Assembly (NCBI GenBank): GCA_028707105.1
Contig: JAQTUY010000088.1
Coordinates: 1-6,730, forward strand
Length of the DNA: 6,730 nt
DNA from: Candidatus Omnitrophota bacterium
GTDB lineage: Bacteria > Omnitrophota > Koll11 > Gygaellales > JAQTUY01
Direction of reading: 5' to 3'
Shown here in pieces: positions 4,971 to 6,730 of this stretch. The notes below the pieces were generated by a model. It was given only the letters and a program-made list of their open reading frames with translations. It did no database searches and was not told the DNA's origin. How positions within the stretch are numbered: position 1 is the first letter of the stretch; the number at the start of each line of letters is the position of its first letter. A program made the translations under genes and the position numbers.

Positions 4971-6053
4971 ATCTCGATCGCGAATCAAAAAGGTGGTTGC
5001 GGTAAAACTACAACCGCGATAAACTTAGCGGCATCGTTATCTGCCAACAAGCGCAAGGTATTATTAATAGACCTCGATCCCCAGGCGCACGCCACTCTGG
5101 GCTTAAACATAAACCCCACGCTTAATATTTATAACGTCTTGTCCAGAAGCACATCCCAGAAGGCCGAGCTTCAGGATATTATAGTCAACATATCGCCTGA
5201 CTTTGACCTTGCTCCGTCGGGGATCATCTTAAGCATCCTTGAGCAGGAATTAGCCGGCGAGATCGGCAGGGAATCGATCCTTTTCGACGTTTTGAATAAT
5301 TTCAAAAGCGATTATGATTATATACTGATAGATTGTCCTCCGAATCTGGGGATTCTGACTATTAACGCGATCAGGTCAAGTTCTGAGGTCCTTGTGCCGA
5401 CCGAAGCCAGCAAGTTTTCCCTGGATGGCCTGGGCCAGCTAATAGATATTGTCAGCCTGGTTAAGGAACGCCTTAATCACAAGGTAGCCCAGCGTGTTTT
5501 AGTGACTAATTTTGATTCCCGCCTGCGGTATTCCTTTGGCATGCTTGATAAAATAAAGCAGATATTTTCCGAAGACCTGTTCCAGACCATAATCCACGTG
5601 AACGTCAAGCTTAAGGAAGCCCAGAGCGAAGGGGAGCATATTTTACTTTACGATAAATACTCCCGGGGAGCCAAGGATTATTTCAGCCTGGCCAGGGAGA
5701 TCATTACCCAGGAGGATTGGCCGGATGGAAAGAGACCGGTAGATCTCTCTAAAGAGATGCATAAAGAAGTAAAGAAACAGCTTCCCAGGATGAGGGAGGT
5801 TGTTTTTGCCCTTCCCACCATCGATGCCAAAGAGGTGCATGTGGCCGGTGATTTTAACGGCTGGCAGGTCGATGATTCAAGCCGTATGGAGTTTAAGGAT
5901 GATGCGGGCGGATGGGTAAAGAAACTTCCTTTGCAATCCGGGCGTTACCGTTACCGCTTTGTAGTGGACGGTAAGTGGATCGAGGATCCCAATAATCCTG
6001 ATAAAGAAAAGAATCCTTTTGATGCCATGGATTCTTTGTTGAAAATAGATTAG
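4962..6053 (+). CDS. ParA-type ATPase fused to CBM48/AMPK-beta-type glycogen-binding domain
   Basis: 363 residues in two domains. Residues 1-250 are a ParA/Soj-like P-loop ATPase: deviant Walker A KGGCGKT (10-16, with signature K10 and K15), LIDLDPQAHAT (35-45), Walker B-type LIDCPPNLG (122-130), TEASKFSLDGL and the ParA-typical end YDKYSRGAKDYFSLARE. Such proteins dimerise with ATP, bind DNA nonspecifically and move or position cargo. After a charged linker (about 250-277), residues 278-363 match the AMPK-beta glycogen-binding module: VAGDFNGW (294-301), GRYRYRFVVDGKW (327-339), then EDP. W301 and W339 align with the two glycogen-contacting tryptophans of AMPK beta (W100, W133), and R332 falls where AMPK has K126. 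There is no ParB in the window and no frameshift or stop at the junction, so this is a true fusion. A role in positioning or sensing glycogen is inferred. The start is set by AGGAGG 7 nt upstream. Confidence 0.93.
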   Translation: MRRISIANQKGGCGKTTTAINLAASLSANKRKVLLIDLDPQAHATLGLNINPTLNIYNVLSRSTSQKAELQDIIVNISPDFDLAPSGIILSILEQELAGEIGRESILFDVLNNFKSDYDYILIDCPPNLGILTINAIRSSSEVLVPTEASKFSLDGLGQLIDIVSLVKERLNHKVAQRVLVTNFDSRLRYSFGMLDKIKQIFSEDLFQTIIHVNVKLKEAQSEGEHILLYDKYSRGAKDYFSLAREIITQEDWPDGKRPVDLSKEMHKEVKKQLPRMREVVFALPTIDAKEVHVAGDFNGWQVDDSSRMEFKDDAGGWVKKLPLQSGRYRYRFVVDGKWIEDPNNPDKEKNPFDAMDSLLKID

Positions 6054-6070
6054 CCAGGAGGGGGGTTGAG

Positions 6071-6484
6071 ATGGCTGTTAAAAAGCTAAAAAAGAAGCCG
6101 GTCAAAAGGCCGCTGCCTAAAAAAAAGTCAATCTCCAGGAAAAAGTCGTCTCTGAAGAAGGTTCCGGCAAAAAAAGCCAAGAAATCCGTAAGGGCTCCTG
6201 AGAAAAAGGCCGTTTTAGCAACGAAGAAAAAGGCCGAAAAAGGCGTAGTTGTCGGAATTATTACGCATTATTTCCCCAAGGTCAGGGCCGCGGTAATAAA
6301 GTTAAAAGCTCCTTTATCCGTGGGTGATACTATCAGGGTCAAGGGGCACACCACAGACTTTACCGAAAGCATAAATTCTATCCAAATAGACCGTGTTCCT
6401 ATCAATGCCGCAAAAAAAGGCCAGGAGATAGGGCTTTTAGTGAATTCCCGCGTCCGGCAGCACGACCTGGTTTATAAGGTCTAA
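6071..6484 (+). CDS. Lysine-rich-tailed EF-Tu domain-2-like small protein
   Basis: 137 residues. Residues 1-57 are histone-H1-like: by my count 23 Lys and 3 Arg, mixed with Ala, Pro and Ser and no hydrophobic core (KKLKKKPVKRPLPKKK and so on), predicted disordered and able to bind nucleic acid. Residues 58-137 form a compact beta barrel like translation factor domain 2: VVVGIITHYFPKVRAAVIKLKAPLSVGDTIRVKG, then INSIQIDRVPINAAKKGQEIGLLV. There is no GTPase domain, so it is not a truncated EF-Tu; stand-alone proteins of this type are often annotated as translation-elongation-factor-like. The ribosome-binding site is AGGAGG (6056-6061) within a G-rich run, 9 nt before the ATG. It lies 17 nt after the ParA-fusion stop, so it is probably co-transcribed. 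Binding to rRNA, the ribosome or DNA is possible; the function is unknown. Confidence 0.8.
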   Translation: MAVKKLKKKPVKRPLPKKKSISRKKSSLKKVPAKKAKKSVRAPEKKAVLATKKKAEKGVVVGIITHYFPKVRAAVIKLKAPLSVGDTIRVKGHTTDFTESINSIQIDRVPINAAKKGQEIGLLVNSRVRQHDLVYKV

Positions 6485-6501
6485 TCCAAAGGGTAAGACT
6501 T

Positions 6502-6730
6502 ATGACACTGGCGATAGCCATTATTGCCAAAGACGGGATTGCCGTTGCTTCTGACAGCCGGGTCACCTCCGGAGACCCCCGCGGCCCGACTACGGTAAAT
6601 GATACGGTCAAGAAGGTTTTTGGATTAGGCGATTTTTGCGGCTTGACCCTGGCAGGGGATGGGGGGTTGGGAGCCAGCCTGATCGATGTTATTTATTATG
6701 AACTGCATAAAAGGCCGGAATATACCCGGT
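6502..6730 (+). CDS. Proteasome/HslV-like Ntn hydrolase, N-terminal part (runs off the window)
   Basis: 76 complete codons are visible before the window ends. After Met1 comes Thr2; removal of Met would expose Thr as N-terminal nucleophile. Counting that Thr as 1, Asp falls at 17 and Arg at 19 in AVASDSR, exactly the spacing of proteasome beta subunits and HslV. A lysine pair follows in NDTVKKVFGLGD, close to the family's catalytic K33 region, then LTLAGDGGLGASLIDVIYYEL, the family's glycine-rich turn and first helix. The protein is likely a threonine-type peptidase or amidohydrolase of the 20S/HslV fold. HslV proper and other bacterial proteasome-like proteins (Anbu and relatives) are alternatives. 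AAAGGG (6488-6493) lies 8 nt before the ATG, and the gene starts 17 nt after the previous stop. Confidence 0.75.
   Translation, partial: MTLAIAIIAKDGIAVASDSRVTSGDPRGPTTVNDTVKKVFGLGDFCGLTLAGDGGLGASLIDVIYYELHKRPEYTR

Noticed and set aside
4962..6053. Chromosome-partition ParA (parABS) interpretation
   Set aside because: No ParB gene and no parS-like 16-bp palindrome were seen nearby, and the C-terminal glycogen-binding domain is not part of standard ParA; a distant parB cannot be excluded.

Overview
The window looks like a chromosomal stretch of an uncultured Gram-negative-type (diderm) bacterium. It encodes a signal-peptide-bearing outer-membrane beta-barrel protein ending in Phe, uses strong AGGAGG ribosome-binding sites, and has moderate GC content. 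The mix of an alginate-export-like porin, a GH57 enzyme and many lysine-rich small proteins reminds me of Candidatus Omnitrophota (OP3) or a neighbouring candidate phylum. That placement is an impression from gene content, not a demonstrated assignment. Every gene I can support is on the + strand.

Left part (1-1150). A near-terminal 68-bp inverted repeat with 24-bp perfect arms lies 6 nt upstream of a tRNA-Arg(CCU). A PHP-domain metallophosphoesterase begins 11 nt after the tRNA. A 333-nt gene-free stretch follows. It holds a weak terminator-like hairpin, two repeat-like inverted repeats, a sigma70-type promoter, and a long structured leader with a perfect Shine-Dalgarno sequence that has no start codon.

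Middle (1155-4266). A 484-residue porin-like protein is closed by a textbook intrinsic terminator. It is followed by a cytoplasmic GH57 glycoside hydrolase whose catalytic motifs are all present.

Right part (4297-6730). A near-consensus promoter sits so close to the next ATG that its transcript should be leaderless; the promoter spacer carries a perfect inverted repeat. It drives a small bitopic membrane protein with an extracytoplasmic beta-sandwich-like domain. Next come a ParA-type ATPase fused to a C-terminal CBM48/AMPK-beta-type glycogen-binding domain, a protein with a histone-H1-like basic tail joined to an EF-Tu domain-2-like barrel, and the start of a proteasome/HslV-like Ntn hydrolase. 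The last three genes are separated by only 17 nt each and are probably co-transcribed.

The most interesting object is the ParA-glycogen-binding fusion beside an alpha-glucan-type GH57 enzyme. ParA/MinD ATPases position chromosomes, plasmids, carboxysomes and other cargo on the nucleoid. A covalently attached glycogen-binding module suggests, by inference, a system that positions or partitions glycogen granules, or that senses glycogen to control a ParA cycle.
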